Positions 11,107 through 23,318 of a stretch of 64,000 nt of DNA are shown in pieces. The DNA is taken from positions 124,001 to 188,000 of the forward strand of contig QZCP01000556.1 of assembly GCA_003956705.1 (NCBI GenBank), in the 5' to 3' direction. The number at the start of each line of letters is the position of its first letter. The first letter of the stretch is position 1. Below the pieces are notes generated by a model. That model worked only from the letters and a program-made list of their open reading frames with translations, ran no database searches and was not told where the DNA came from. The position numbers and the translations under genes are program-made. The stretch comes from Brevipalpus yothersi (taxonomy: Eukaryota > Arthropoda > Arachnida > Trombidiformes > Tenuipalpidae).

Positions 11107-14100
11107 CTAATCAACAACCAGAGTGATTTGACTGTCAATTGACTGAAGATGCTTCGGTTTTCCGGCGGAAGGAGGCTCAGATATACTTGATGTACTTCCG
11201 GCTTTTTCGATTTTTGAGCTCCGCTCAACGGCAAAGAAGGCCAAAGTACCGATTGTCGCAAATGTTGATAAAATATACATATGAACATCGAGACCAATAT
11301 AATTGGAATAAAAAAATGCCATTGCGGTGGCCAATGACTGGATGAATTTAAAAATGGCAAATGCTGGAGAACTATCTTCCTGGTAAACACTTCCGATAAG
11401 AGAATTGATGATATTGTTGAAACAACTATCTCCTAACCCCAGTAGAAAACTACACGATAAGGCTATAGTTAAACTGATGTAAAAAAGAAAATTGACCGTT
11501 AATTGTGGCTCTAGTTTGAATAAATAAATAACTAAGCCAAGCATATCTCACCTTGTTGGTATGTACGCTAATTGGCTGGTTTCTTGAATTGATGCCGATG
11601 GAGGCATGTTTATGTAAATTGCGGCAAATGATATCATGTGAAGCAAGTATCCCAAGAAAATGATGGAATCTCGACCACATTTTAATGTTCTCTTACCAAA
11701 AATACTGAATGCTGCACCTCCAATTATTTCACCAGCACCTGAATGACAATAAACAACAATATAGTTTGATTAATAATAATACTTTGCCAGAGAGCTTCAC
11801 TTTTGTCTCAGTTTCATGACTCGTTGATAGACAATTCGTTTTAGAAAGGCTCTTTAAACTCTGAATATTTTAATTTGAGCCAGTTGCACATTCATGAGAA
11901 GGTCATACCTATGAGTATTCCTGAAATTCCAGCATACTTTGTACGATCTTTACCCAGTGAAGTGACAAAACCTATGGAAGCACTATAAATTCCGCTGTAA
12001 AAGGAAATCTCAAGTCCTAGAAAAGGAAATATACAAAAATATTGTTCAATATATTGACACATGAGAAAAATTTCAAGGCCACACTTATCCAACATACCAG
12101 TGTAAAAAAAGACCAAACACAGGAGCATCATTTTTTCGGTTTTCAGCAATTTAAAAGAATTACCTGTAATCAGTATATGATACACATTAGACAAAGTCAA
12201 AATTTTTCTTTTTGACAACATTCTTACAAATTGCTTCGAGAGGTCCAGTTGGTTTTTTGGAAGATGATGGTGAAGTCTCAACTTTACGTAGGAAACAGAG
12301 TAAAAATGTGCCTATCAAAGCGGCACTCGTTAAAACTGTATATGTGATTGTTCGTGTTCGTGAATCAATATTTTCTTGACCTTGAAATTGAAAATATACA
12401 AAGATATTTCCAAAAAGTAGACTACCCTGGAATAGGCACCAAAAAATTCCTGTATTTCGACTAATATTTTCATGATTACTGTTGATTGTTAAAAAATTTC
12501 CTTGAGCGGTCCATATTACTAGAATAAAGAAAAGCAGGAAAATGAGCAAGAAAAATATTAGTAAGTAAAAAATTTTAATCAGAAGAGTTTCATTTGCAAA
12601 TTTTCCAAGAAATTGAAGAATTTTTTGACTCATATCTCACCTCCAGCTCCAACGCCCATAATAATTGAGGCAGTGGTAAGTCCATAGAGAACCGGATGTA
12701 GAAAATTGGCAACAAAAAAGCTGATAGTCAATAGGAAAAGGAAGCAATCAATAGTGGGAATCAATGCATCTAATAATAATCAGATAGTAATCATCAGATA
12801 GTTCTGATAAATCAACCCATTCAGGATAGTGGAATTTTTATGATGGAAAAATTATTGATCTTTCACAAAAGTTTGTTTACCACTGACATTGCTTTTTTAT
12901 GGTCTCACTTATCAGACAAATAGAGTCATTTGACATAGAGCCAACCTATTTTGCATAAAAATACATTTATACGAAAACAATAATGACATAGATCATGGAC
13001 CACAGGTTGGATAATCAAGTGCGGGTCAATTAGCAACAGGCAATAAACTTGATATTTGGTGTAGATAATATTATTTAATAGGACAAAAGTATTGATAAAT
13101 GAAGTCCATGATCATGGTGATTGTAATCAGAGTGTCTGGATGTTTATCATTCATGGAAAAGTTCATATGCCTAATTGATCGATAAAAGCGGATCGGGTGC
13201 AACGAAGCCTTTCCCTGATTGATCTGAGGAAGATTCGATCTGAAATTCATCTGATACTCATCAAATTTTCATTCCAGGGACATTGTTGTTGCAATGATGA
13301 AATGATCACTTTTTTTTCGGGGAAAAAAAAGAATCACGCCTAAACATACCTGTATAACCTGTTTACTATAATATTTTGGGAATACTAAAGGGTTGAAATA
13401 AAAATTATGATTCAGGAACAAAGAAGTGTATACTGAGAGATCATGAGTTCTGATAGATCGATCAAATCTGAGCGAGGTCATTTTCCTGAGCTAATATACG
13501 CATACATAATGATCAACACACATGAACATCATGTTGCTTCGGTAATTTTTGACTATTGAACTCATATCAAAGTAAACTTAGACTAAATAGAATGCAAACC
13601 GGATGATTTCATCAGTTAGATGGTTGATCAGATACATATTAGCTCTGATTTTCACCACTTTCAGTTTGAGCTAACTACAACAGAAATCGATAAACAAAAA
13701 TGTTCACATTTCCAGTCTTTTTTCCAATCAGAATGATGAACAATTCTAAATTCTTGGATATCAACTCGATTCCTTCTTGTCATATCGATTAGAAAAAGAT
13801 TCAAGTTTGGACAATATACATCTATCTGACTTTTGAAGGTGACAATGTTTCATTGGACACTTTGAAACAAAAGATTGTCAATGGCTGTAACGACCTCTGA
13901 TATTAGATCAAATACTGATACTTAAATTAAACATGGTGATCAGAAAGAGAGACGATCAAATGATCAAATAGACAGGCGAATGACGATAAGCTGATTTGCA
14001 AATCAAGGTGATCATTGATCTGAAGGGTAGAGGCCCACAAATTGGATTTTGGAAAAATTTTCATTCGATATGTGGCCTCTTCCTGAAAAACTTTTCCATT

Positions 14101-14635
14101 CATATACAAGTGAACCCTTTTTTTCTTGATACCGCTCTCATTCAGATAGGAGTACTATCAGAACGTCGAAAAAAGTTCCATAAAACATGATGATGATAGC
14201 TGTGATTCTCCTCCTCATCTATCTATCCATCTATCATTATATACTCACCAATAAGTGAGAGCTGATAGTATCATGGACACTTTGGGTCCAAGAAGAGCGA
14301 CTGTAGAGGGTGCAATCCAATTTGCTAGCGAAAATACGGCATATAGTATGGCTAGACTGTTATATGCATTCCATTCTCTTCCATTCCACGCCTTATTGTA
14401 TTCCGAATTTACGGCTTGAACTACATTTTTCTGATGAGAAAAAGTCAATCAAAGGGGTAATGATTGAAAGTAAGAGAAAAAAAGAGAGAGATACATGATG
14501 GAATCATTAAATCAAAGTTTGAACAAGAGTAAAGTTTGTAAGGCTTACCTGGATAATTGCTCCTGTTTGAAAAGCGGTAAATATCAGTAGAAATGATATT
14601 CCCATTAAAATAATGTTGAAAAGTCCTCTGTCCAT
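11107..14635 (-). CDS. Mfsd11: MFSD11 / UNC-93-like membrane protein
   Basis: Member of the UNC-93-like branch of the major facilitator superfamily; substrate unknown in any animal. Exons: 14635-14549, 14430-14249, 12720-12641, 12518-12228, 12163-12098, 12016-11909, 11738-11552 and 11473-11107. Phases agree throughout and give 455 residues, close to human MFSD11 (449). Seen: LFNIILMGISFLLIFTAFQT at the N terminus; WTAQGNFLTINS with N/SRNTGIFW (family hallmark); YTGLEISFYSGIY; CSFLLGLGDSCFNN; EDSSPAFAIFKFIQS; FFYSNYIGL. About 12 hydrophobic segments. The third exon acceptor was chosen at 12721 because the next upstream AG would create a stop. Intron 2 is 1.5 kb, much longer than the others (50-280 bases), and contains no second gene that I can support. 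Confidence 0.93.
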
Positions 14636-15349
14636 TATGTTTGATTCGTGGTGAAGTGAGTCGGTAAGGCACAAACTTTTCACGTCTCGATTGTTTGATG
14701 ATGATTCTCGTTCTGGTGACTGATTTTGGGTCCAAGATGAGACTGGTCCAATGAATTGGATAGTGGAATGTATCCGGCACGTCGGACGTTCTGTAAAGGT
14801 TTTGTCAAATAACCAAAAAAGCGGAAAGCTGATTGGAAGTGAGGAAGAACAAAAAAATCACGATTGTTAATCACTCAACACCGATGATACCGCCCGATTA
14901 ATGTCAATCTAATGTTTATAAGATGGATTGATTTGTTGGAAACGCATTAAAGTTACCAGTAAAAAATCAGAAAAAATAGCTCTCTCAAAACTGATGCATA
15001 TTTTGGCTAGTCAACATCGATATCAGAAATTTAGTAACTAAAATTCACCAGAGACATGATGAATTAAAAGTGATTTGCTGTCAACGGTAACACGATGATA
15101 GACTGAGAATGATTCGAATGATATCGTTCACAGTTCTTCAGTTCACTTTTATAGCCACAAGAATATGAAAATATCCATTGAATATGATCACAATCAAAAC
15201 CAGATACTAGAAATGTCCTCCGTTAATCAACTGAGATAGAACAAGATATAAAATCGGTTCAACAAGATAGCTTGGACTAAAGAGAGAGAGAGAGAAAAAT
15301 GATAAATTGTGTGAGCGATTCTTGACTGACGGAACGAGAACTGAGGGAG

Positions 15350-15351
15350 AA

Positions 15352-15407
<56 letters not shown>
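15350..15407. repeat. (AAAG)n followed by (GA)n microsatellite
   Basis: A short GAAA/AAAG tetranucleotide run leads into a pure GA tract at 15371-15407. Confidence 0.9.
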
Positions 15408-15408
<1 letters not shown>

Positions 15409-18400
15409 AATAAAGGTGAATGAGACTAATTTTTGTAAATGATAAAATGTTGAGTGAGTATAGCTTCAGTTGGGGAAGTGGGCTCAGTATGAGATTTATC
15501 ATCAAAAAGAGGGGAAAGATGATCACGAAAAGTTTTGATTATCAACACACAAACATAGACAAAGAGATATCAGTTAATCTGTAACTGGTTACACAGGCCA
15601 TTAGAGCTCGAGGCATGATTGTAGTTATTCGAAGGACTCCGAAAGATTATAGAGAGAGAGAGAGAGAAAACTAGATATATTTATTATTATTATCGTGCTA
15701 GGGTTTGTTTTTTCTCTTCTCTTCTTTCTCTTCTCCACCGAAGAAGGCAAGTGTACAATCTTATGGTCAAACGGGTTTTCTTGATGTAAAAAGAATGGAA
15801 ATGAAATTATTGATGATAATTGTAGGATGTAAGGAGAGAGGCTCATAAATTGGGTAGACAGAGGAACTCGAGATCTCACCTACATACTTTTTCATCATCA
15901 CATTGATTCTAATTACTCTATGGGTTTGTGAGAGGGAAAGTTGGTAACGATAACTTATCACTACGATTACAAATACTCACACTATGATTTTGTGGATGTG
16001 TATAATTTTTTTCCTAGATGATTATATGATGTCGAATGGTGAAAAATTTACAATTGAAGTTGAAAAGGAGAAAGATGCATATACACACAGGAAACTTTCA
16101 ATAATTTAAAACTCAAATTGTAAGACAAATATTTCATGATTCGAACTTGAATCGAAAGTTTGATGGCTATAGCTGATGTAATCTTCTTGTCGTTGACCTG
16201 GAAAATGATGTTTGAACAAATAAACAGACAAAAAATACTGAATCAAAAAAAACTGTAGGAAGAAGAACAATGTGCTCAACAAAGTCTACAAAACATTCAT
16301 TCATTTGTGTGTACATGAAAGTGAAACTGAAAGAGAAAGATATTATCTCGAATGATGTTCTTCTGGTATTCAGTTTATTTAGATTTGCTCAAAAAGAGAG
16401 ACAACATTGGCCTTCGTTGGGTGTAAAACAGTGACAATTGGCGAGTAAATTGATCCATTTGATTGTAAACTGTTAAACTGTGATCATCACACCTTTTTGG
16501 TTGGTTTTCGAATCAAATAGACATGATGATAATGATCCATCGATTGAGTTTTGAACATTCCACAAGCATGGCCATGAACTATTTCGTGTCGCAATATAAA
16601 TTCATTTATCGTTATTATCGTTCAAAATTAATATACCGTTCTGGAATTCGTTTTCATTTTTTCTTTTCACACATAGTGGCTACCCTCAGCCATACGTGAT
16701 TTTTTTATGATATTTTCGAAATTAATATAATCACCAAAGAGGCGAGAAAACAAGAGAAAGAATCAAAGCAATAGGATGACAATTTGACACTCACAGCGTG
16801 TGTACACTTACACAATGATAATCGAAAAATTGTATTCCCTCTCGTTCATTCATGTCATGGACTTGAAATATTGTGGTTGAATATACTCTTGGAAATTTTG
16901 GCCATGAAATCGGAATCAAGAGGATCACGATGCTCACTATTTGTCCAAATTTTGTGTGTATAAAAAGTATGAACACATTTTTTCGTGTATACACACATAG
17001 AATAACAGTGGATGAGGTTGATCAAAATATTATCATATGATTTATCTCGAATAGACTTTGATTCAAGGCTCTGAAAATCATATATCAACACACGGAACAA
17101 TCCATATGGAGGGAAAATTTTTCGGATACATTGAACTAATCTAATCTGGAAGGTTGTATACGGAAAAGAGAATCATGAGATCACACAAGATCAATGAAAC
17201 AAAATAAACGAAATAGAAAGATAAGAGATAATTCTACTGCTCATGAAAGAAACATTCCTCTTAATGAGGGAGAGAGAAAAAAAATTCAAATAAACATAAT
17301 GAACCAATCTTTCGTTTTTTGAGGTAAAAATATAGCTTGAGTGTAGAAAAAATTCCAAAATGATGATTACAATTGTAATTAACTTATAACCGATTGAATC
17401 TGATTGCGTGTAAGTAATAATGTGTGTATTTTTCAGTGATCATTCACATTCGAAACTTTTGTTTTGCGTTTGTGTAAATAAATGTGAAACGATAACATTT
17501 TCAGTGTTACCAAACAACACAGCTTTTCTCGATTGTATCAATTTCAGTGCATGTTATCAATGGTAAAGTTATAGAAGAACGAGAGAGTCAAAATGAATGT
17601 GCATTCAAATCACTTGTGTGTGTGTGTGTATGTGGCTCAAGAAAAAGTTAGCACATAAAATGGTTAACAAGATTGTTTTACTCACATTTCTTTAATCTGA
17701 CCATTTTGCAATTTGAGTAATTTGTATATTACCAAATAAGAAAATCACCAACGAAAAATCGATTCAAATTACCCAGAAGCAATTATGTAAGAGTGAGCAT
17801 ATGTCTTTATTAATGTCATTCAAGTAAGAACGGAAAGTCTCTCAAGGATAAATATCTGTTCTACCGGGAAATTCGATTCATTCCACTTTTTTGGTGCCAA
17901 TCAATTAAAGTAACGGTACAAAACGTGTTGAAAGAATTTGAAGCACCATTCCATCCGAGTATAAATAACAGAGAGGCCGATAGAGAAGGGCAAATCATGA
18001 TGTAGTATAGAAATTCGCTGAATATTCTCTCTGCGATTCTGGTCGAAAATTCTTGTCTCCTCACAACAGTTTAAGGCTTCGATTAAAAAGATAATCTCAT
18101 GATAGATAATCATCAAACTAGTCTGGCAAGACCAAAGCATAAATTATTCATATAACTATACAATGATTTTCTTGTTGAGCAAATGGGAAGATCTGGTCAT
18201 TTCAAAATAATACTATGTAGTAGTATTAGAATTTACTATATTCCTCTTATCAGACCATTTTTGAACCATTTCCTGATAACTCTCAACAATCGCAGTAATT
18301 TCCTTGATGTTTCACAGTAGTGTCTTTAGGAACTTGCAGAATACTGAATAGAAGTCTCGATAAACCTTGATTCACAATAGATTCATCATGTATCTATGGT

Positions 18401-18693
18401 CGAATAAATATTTAGTCGAAAAATTCGAGTTATGATGGCCACGGGAAAAGAATAATTTTTTTTCTGTTGCAGTTTTTCAATTCTACAGGCAATTGAATTT
18501 TATCAAATTTTCCAGACCCAAGAAACATTTGAGGAATATCTCTTGATTGAGTGAATAGACTTGCATAAAACACCATCGAATGAAAGAACTCTTTACGAAT
18601 GAGCAATTTCCAGTCTTAGTTAACATAGATTTGATGGGGAGTAGGTAATATTAAAAAATTAGAGTTTGTTAGTAGGTAAATGCTCACATTATC

Positions 18694-18747
18694 AGAGAGA
18701 GAAAGAGAGAAAGAGAGAGGAGAGAAGAGAGAGAGAGAGAGAGAGAG
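18694..18747. repeat. Interrupted (GA)n microsatellite
   Basis: GA dinucleotides broken by AAAG and GG variants, just beyond the 3' end of the BTB gene. Confidence 0.85.
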
Positions 18748-18814
18748 TTAGATCAAATGCGACATCAACAAGAAGAGATTCTTCAAATGCTATCATCTTC
18801 CCAAAATAAAGACT

Positions 18815-20877
18815 TTAAATGCAGAAAATTATTTCTGGTATCTGACCATCTTCAACACAGGTACCATTATTACAGCCAGAAGAATATGAAAATTGGAAAG
18901 TTATTTTACCACTACCGTGTAAATCAACGGTAACAGCTCTATTACCACTGGTTCCGTAGTGAGAATCAGAGCCCTGATGAGCAAAGAAAATATGAAAAAA
19001 GCAATATTAGAACAATGATGGGTAAGAGTCTCTGTGATATTTACCTTCAAGGTAGCACACGCGGTGTAGTTCACGTTAGGATGAATCTCGACTGGCTTTT
19101 TAAACATCACTCGGAATGTCTTAGAGCTACCGTCACAACTGAAATTGGTTGAATTCGAGGCCAGCTCTTTTCCAGTGGTGGTATGAATGATCTTGATCAA
19201 GCATTCATAATCTGATGGGCCATGTATTGATCCATACAAGCCAAAACCGACGACATAAATTCGACGATCCACAACAAAGCGTATTCTGTCACTTGTGCCA
19301 CTGTATCCCCATCTGAGATCAGTCCGCCCGAAGCGACTCACTACCTGCTCTTTTCTCACACACGATCTTGGTACATCTGGAAATTGTATCGGAGGCTTTG
19401 GGTTGATGACGAAATGAAGAAAAAGATCAACCTAATTGGAGGAAAAGAAAATCAAAAATTCAAGAAAAAAAATTCTGTAAAAAGGGATTGAGCGTGAATT
19501 TGAACTTACACATTCTTTGTGAGTCAAGATTCCAGACTGAGCAACTTCGAGGGCAAACTCTTCCATTGTCATCAAAGGGAATCGAATCATGTATATAGCC
19601 TTCCCTAGAACTTTTCGCTGGTTTTCAGGAGTTGGAGTCAAATTTTGTCGGGAACATTCAGCTCTAGCCCATTTCAGAATGGATTTGAAGAGAAAAACTT
19701 CACATATCAGAAGCATATCTCTTTCTAGAACAGAAACAAGAGTATCATGATCAATATCCAAGAAACCTTCTGCTTCCAAAGCTTCCTCAGTGTTTTTGTC
19801 GATGGTATCCAAACACATTTGAGCAAGAACATTTTCATCAAAAAGACGAGCCTAGAAATGGTAATTGAAATTGAATAAATCAAAAGTGAAGCTCAGTCAG
19901 AGGTGAGGCATACCTGAGTCAGTAGCATAAAGGCATTATCACTGGAAAGATTTGCTTTCAAAAAATCAACACATGCGTTTTCTAATGCTGGTACTGCGTA
20001 CTTCTTGGCTGTGTATAGAGTAGCCATAACTGTTTCAGGACCAATTTGTACTTCATCAGTGTACAAAAATCTTAGCAATGTAAGAAATGCAGCAGGATCT
20101 GGTATATCAGGGATCTCAATTTCATTTGCCGTGGTAGCCAATTGACCATTGAACATGCGATCAAACACCGCACTACCGATTGATAGAACAAACTTGTGTG
20201 CTGGTACTCGAACTTGATTGGATCCACGTCCAACGATAAAATGAACATCAGCCAGTGTTTCACGATCAAAAAGACAGGAAAGTCTATCTCTTACAGTAGA
20301 TTTTGTAGCCTATCAAAATAATAGATATTAAATGGGTTATCATAATTTTTGCTCTGCCTTGTCACTACATACCTGCCAATTCAGGGTATTTGAAGAGTCA
20401 CTGCTCAATGATGTATTTGAATTGGACTGAGGAATTACTGATTTAGTTTGATCAATATATGATGATGGGTAAGTATGGTCATAAAGGGTGTCATCCAGAT
20501 TACGATTTCCAAAGCTTTCGGAAGCTATTGAGTTTGAGTTAGTCGTTTTTTCCGCTTGACTGATTGATATATTGACTGGTAGCTGTAATAGTAGTAGTAG
20601 TAGAGGGAGAGAGAAAGAGAGAGCACACAAACGATTAAAACAATATCATCATACTTTCAATTAATGAAAAACAATGAAGATGAAAAATAATGAAACAGAA
20701 TAGGACAACAATAATAAGCAAGATATTAGTAATTACCGCTGATTCACTTAGACTTGAATTAGATTGATCACCATCTTTTTTGAATGAATTGGCTGGATTG
20801 ATGAAAAAATGACCTGGACTTGAATTAGAGCCATTTTCCTGATTATCATCAGACTTATTTAGTACACCAGGCAACAT
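18815..20877 (-). CDS. Btbd2: BTBD1/BTBD2-type BTB-BACK-PHR protein
   Basis: Likely substrate adaptor for cullin-3 ubiquitin ligases; vertebrate BTBD1/2 also bind topoisomerase I and TRIM5-type proteins. Exons: 20877-20737, 20582-20373, 20309-19914, 19851-19510, 19431-19045 and 18973-18815; every intron is phase 0; 544 residues. Seen: a Ser/Asn/Asp-rich N-terminal region of about 117 residues; BTB domain ([27 protein letters not shown]); BACK region ([33 protein letters not shown]); and the C-terminal PHR domain ([52 protein letters not shown]). The wording of the BTB and PHR blocks is closer to BTBD1/2 than to BTBD3/6. The low-complexity N terminus is encoded by separate exons and is likely lineage-specific. 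Confidence 0.94.
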
Positions 20878-22015
20878 GATGATGATGATGACGAAAACAA
20901 TGTATATGATTCAAATTGATATCAAAATAAGACTGATTGCCTGAAGCATCCAGTATGAATCGAACTGGACTCTTTCTCTGTCTCTCTCTCACACTATAAT
21001 CTTTATCCTCTTTTTACCAAATACTAAGCTACTACTATAACTATCTCTCAAATTAATGGCATAGATGGAATTTTGCTGATTGAATCCCTCTTCCTCTTCT
21101 TCTTTCTATTCCAATGATTTCACATTAATGGTGGCTTGTGATAAATTTGATAATAAGAAGAAATAGATGAATAAGAATATGTATATTCTCAAAACTGGCA
21201 AACAAGATCGGCGAAGGAAGATGGTGGATTGATGAGATGAACCTTGGAACATCATCGTCATCAGTGGCTTTCTATTTGTACGATACAAGTATTATATTTG
21301 CCATCATATATATATGTATGTATGTATATCAGCTTGTGATGATGTACTGTGATGGTGGTAAGATATGATGATGACCCATGAGAAAAGGGTTGTCCGTATC
21401 AAGTTGACCAAGTGATGATTTGTTGTTGTTAATTAATCAGTATCATATGTGTGATTATTTTATAAAATCGCCACACACACACACAAAAAACAAGGCCTTT
21501 TATGAGGACAGTATAACTGTTATTTACATATTCAAAAAGTGTTTATGTGTGTGTGTCTGTTTCCGTTTTGATGGTGTGATGATGTGATTATGTTTATGAT
21601 GATGATGATCAAAATGCATTCAAATCATAGAGAGAAAGCACAGATTAACACATACACACAGACAGACTTATTATCACTCAATATGAGTACACACACAATA
21701 ATTAAGAGATCAAATGTTTAATCAGAGAGAAGATGAGAAAGAGAAGAAAGCAAAATCAACAATAACAATTCAATTAAATGCTGAAAAGCATCCTCCAAGA
21801 TGATTTTTATTTATATTGATTGAGAATGTGAATGTTGTACAATAACATGCTGCCACTAGTGGAGATACATTTGAATTACACACACACATAAAATGCTGTA
21901 TTAAATATAATATAAGACGTTTTGTCGAAGACACGAATCCGAGAAAGTCAGATCTGTGTCCATGTATCCTGAGTATGATAGCCATTCAGCCACGAAAAAT
22001 CCAGTAAATGATAAA
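20878..22015. other. Spacer upstream of BTB gene, downstream of Thr-rich secreted gene
   Basis: It contains ATG/ATC trinucleotide and (CA)n simple sequence (for example 21475-21486) and the 3' UTR of the Thr-rich gene with its poly(A) hexamer at 21806. Open frames 21106-21288 and 21770-21985 on the minus strand show no features of real proteins. Confidence 0.5.
21806..21811 (-). terminator. Candidate poly(A) signal of the Thr-rich secreted gene
   Basis: AATAAA on the minus strand (TTTATT on plus) about 205 bases downstream of the stop codon at 22016. Confidence 0.45.
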
Positions 22016-22474
22016 TCAATTATAATCGAATCCAATATCCGGATTAGCGTCCAGAGTGGTGTTATAGTTGATAGTACCTGAGATATTCCATAGTGGCGAG
22101 GATTTGGTCGGCTCCAGGGTAGTTGACTGGGTTGTGGACTTGGCAGGGTTGATTTTCACCATCTTTGGCTTAACAGTCGTGGTGGTGGATGTGGCGGTGG
22201 TGGTTGGCTTGATGGTACTGATTTCGATGGTTGTAGGCTCCTCAGTTGTGGTTGGAGAGTCAAGGAAATCAGATTCTTTGTCCTGCTGTAAATTATCAAC
22301 TGTAGTATTAACTATCTTGGTACCACCTAAAGTAAAAATTTTGCTACCAAATTGGAGAACACCTTTAGGAAATGGAAGAGTTTTCACCAAAGATTTAACT
22401 CTTTGCCATCCTGGGAAACAAGTGGAATAGGAAATCAGCGTAAATAAAAGAACAAAACAAAATACTGTCCTCAT
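22016..22474 (-). CDS. Small Thr-rich (mucin-like) secreted protein, orphan
   Basis: Single exon, 152 residues from the ATG at 22474. The open frame extends to an ATG at 22567, but that ATG lies upstream of the predicted transcription start (about 22545), so I use the internal Met, which opens with a textbook signal peptide (MRTVFCFVLLFTLISYSTC, cleavage near residue 19). The mature part begins FPGWQRVKSLVKTLPFPKG, a mildly amphipathic basic stretch, then has a central Thr/Pro-rich region (about residues 72-125, many TTT and TEEPTT-like runs) likely to be O-glycosylated, and two or three NxT/NxS sequons near the C terminus. No family recognised. A role at a cuticle, gut or secretion surface is inference. 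A GalNAc-transferase elsewhere in the window is the kind of enzyme that would modify it, but no specific link is shown. Confidence 0.75.
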   Translation of the reverse strand: MRTVFCFVLLFTLISYSTCFPGWQRVKSLVKTLPFPKGVLQFGSKIFTLGGTKIVNTTVDNLQQDKESDFLDSPTTTEEPTTIEISTIKPTTTATSTTTTVKPKMVKINPAKSTTQSTTLEPTKSSPLWNISGTINYNTTLDANPDIGFDYN

Positions 22475-23318
22475 CGCTTTTATGTTCGATGTGAGCAAAA
22501 ATGGATAATCAAGAGACAAAAGTATTCGATGGAATCGAACAAACTGACCAAGTGATCTTTGGCCCATAGACCTTATATACCCTCATTTCATTGCCCCTCG
22601 CTGACCTCATCTAGAGGATTTCATTGAACTTGAGAAATTTGAAAGTAATCTTCGAAGAGAGAAGAAGAAATCATCATCATTCGAAGAATTAAGAATGTAC
22701 GTTAAGAATCAGCTCAAGGTTTGAGTGAAGCGCAAGGACATTGGATCAGTACCCTTCCAGGGACACACTTTTTGCCTATCAGTGTCAGTAGACGAATAGA
22801 AAATCCTCCAAAATTATGTATCTCAAATTGAAATAATTTCTGAACAATTGAATATCAAACGATGATGAAAGGCTATGGTGGTAATTGAACAGGTTGATCA
22901 AAATTCGATATTAATCTAGTCAATCGAGTGAGTTGCTTGACGACCCGAGTGAGAAAAAGAGAGAGAAAAAGAGAGAGAAGAGAGAGAGAGAAGAGAGCAA
23001 AGAGTATCAATCAAATTGCGCTCAAGTTTTGCAAGAAAACCCAAAGTTACTTCAAACCGCTGATGCAAACCGCTTATATTGGGAGGCTTCATGTGTATCA
23101 GTCTTTTCGTTACTCTGTGATGTTCGAATAAGCATCATCGTTACACTTTATATACACATACTACACACACACACATATCATCATCATCTTAATTTTTGAT
23201 CTAATTTATTTTATACATATATATATATATCATCATCATCTAGAAAATCTAGAGAAATTTTTTTTCCTCCCTTGTTTGTGGCCAAAATATCAGTATAATC
23301 ATTTCCAACAGTGCCAAC
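22475..23318. other. Divergent spacer between Thr-rich gene (-) and SLC5 gene (+)
   Basis: Holds the TATA promoter of the Thr-rich gene and the 5' flank of the SLC5 gene, plus GA-rich (22950-22998), (CA)n (about 23162-23174) and (TA)n (about 23216-23230) simple sequence. Overlapping open frames at 22928-23199 come from the GA repeat. Confidence 0.5.
22543..22579 (-). promoter_or_regulatory. TATA box plus TCAGTTT initiator for the Thr-rich secreted gene
   Basis: Minus strand TATATAAGG starts at 22579 and an initiator TCAGTT sits at 22547-22542, with the predicted start A at 22545, 32-34 bases from the TATA element. This start excludes the upstream ATG at 22567 and gives a 5' UTR of about 70 bases. 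Confidence 0.7.

Larger units (their letters stand above)
14636..18814. other. 4.2 kb gene-poor region between MFSD11 and BTBD1/2 genes
   Basis: Both neighbours are on the minus strand, so this is the 5' flank of MFSD11 and the 3' flank of the BTB gene. It holds (AAAG)n-(GA)n at about 15350-15407, (GA)n at 15651-15666 and an interrupted GA tract at 18694-18747. Short open frames (14680-14874, 15207-15526, 16791-17100, 17861-18140) are repeat-derived or lack any domain or splice pattern. No tRNA or rRNA was recognised. Confidence 0.5.

Noticed and set aside
17861..18140. Two overlapping minus-strand open frames downstream of the BTB gene
   Set aside because: Two different frames of the same AT-rich DNA; no domain, signal peptide or splice support.
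22068..22430. 120-codon plus-strand open frame opposite the Thr-rich gene
   Set aside because: It is the antisense shadow of Thr codons, giving Val/Gly-rich low-complexity sequence; the minus strand has the signal peptide and promoter.
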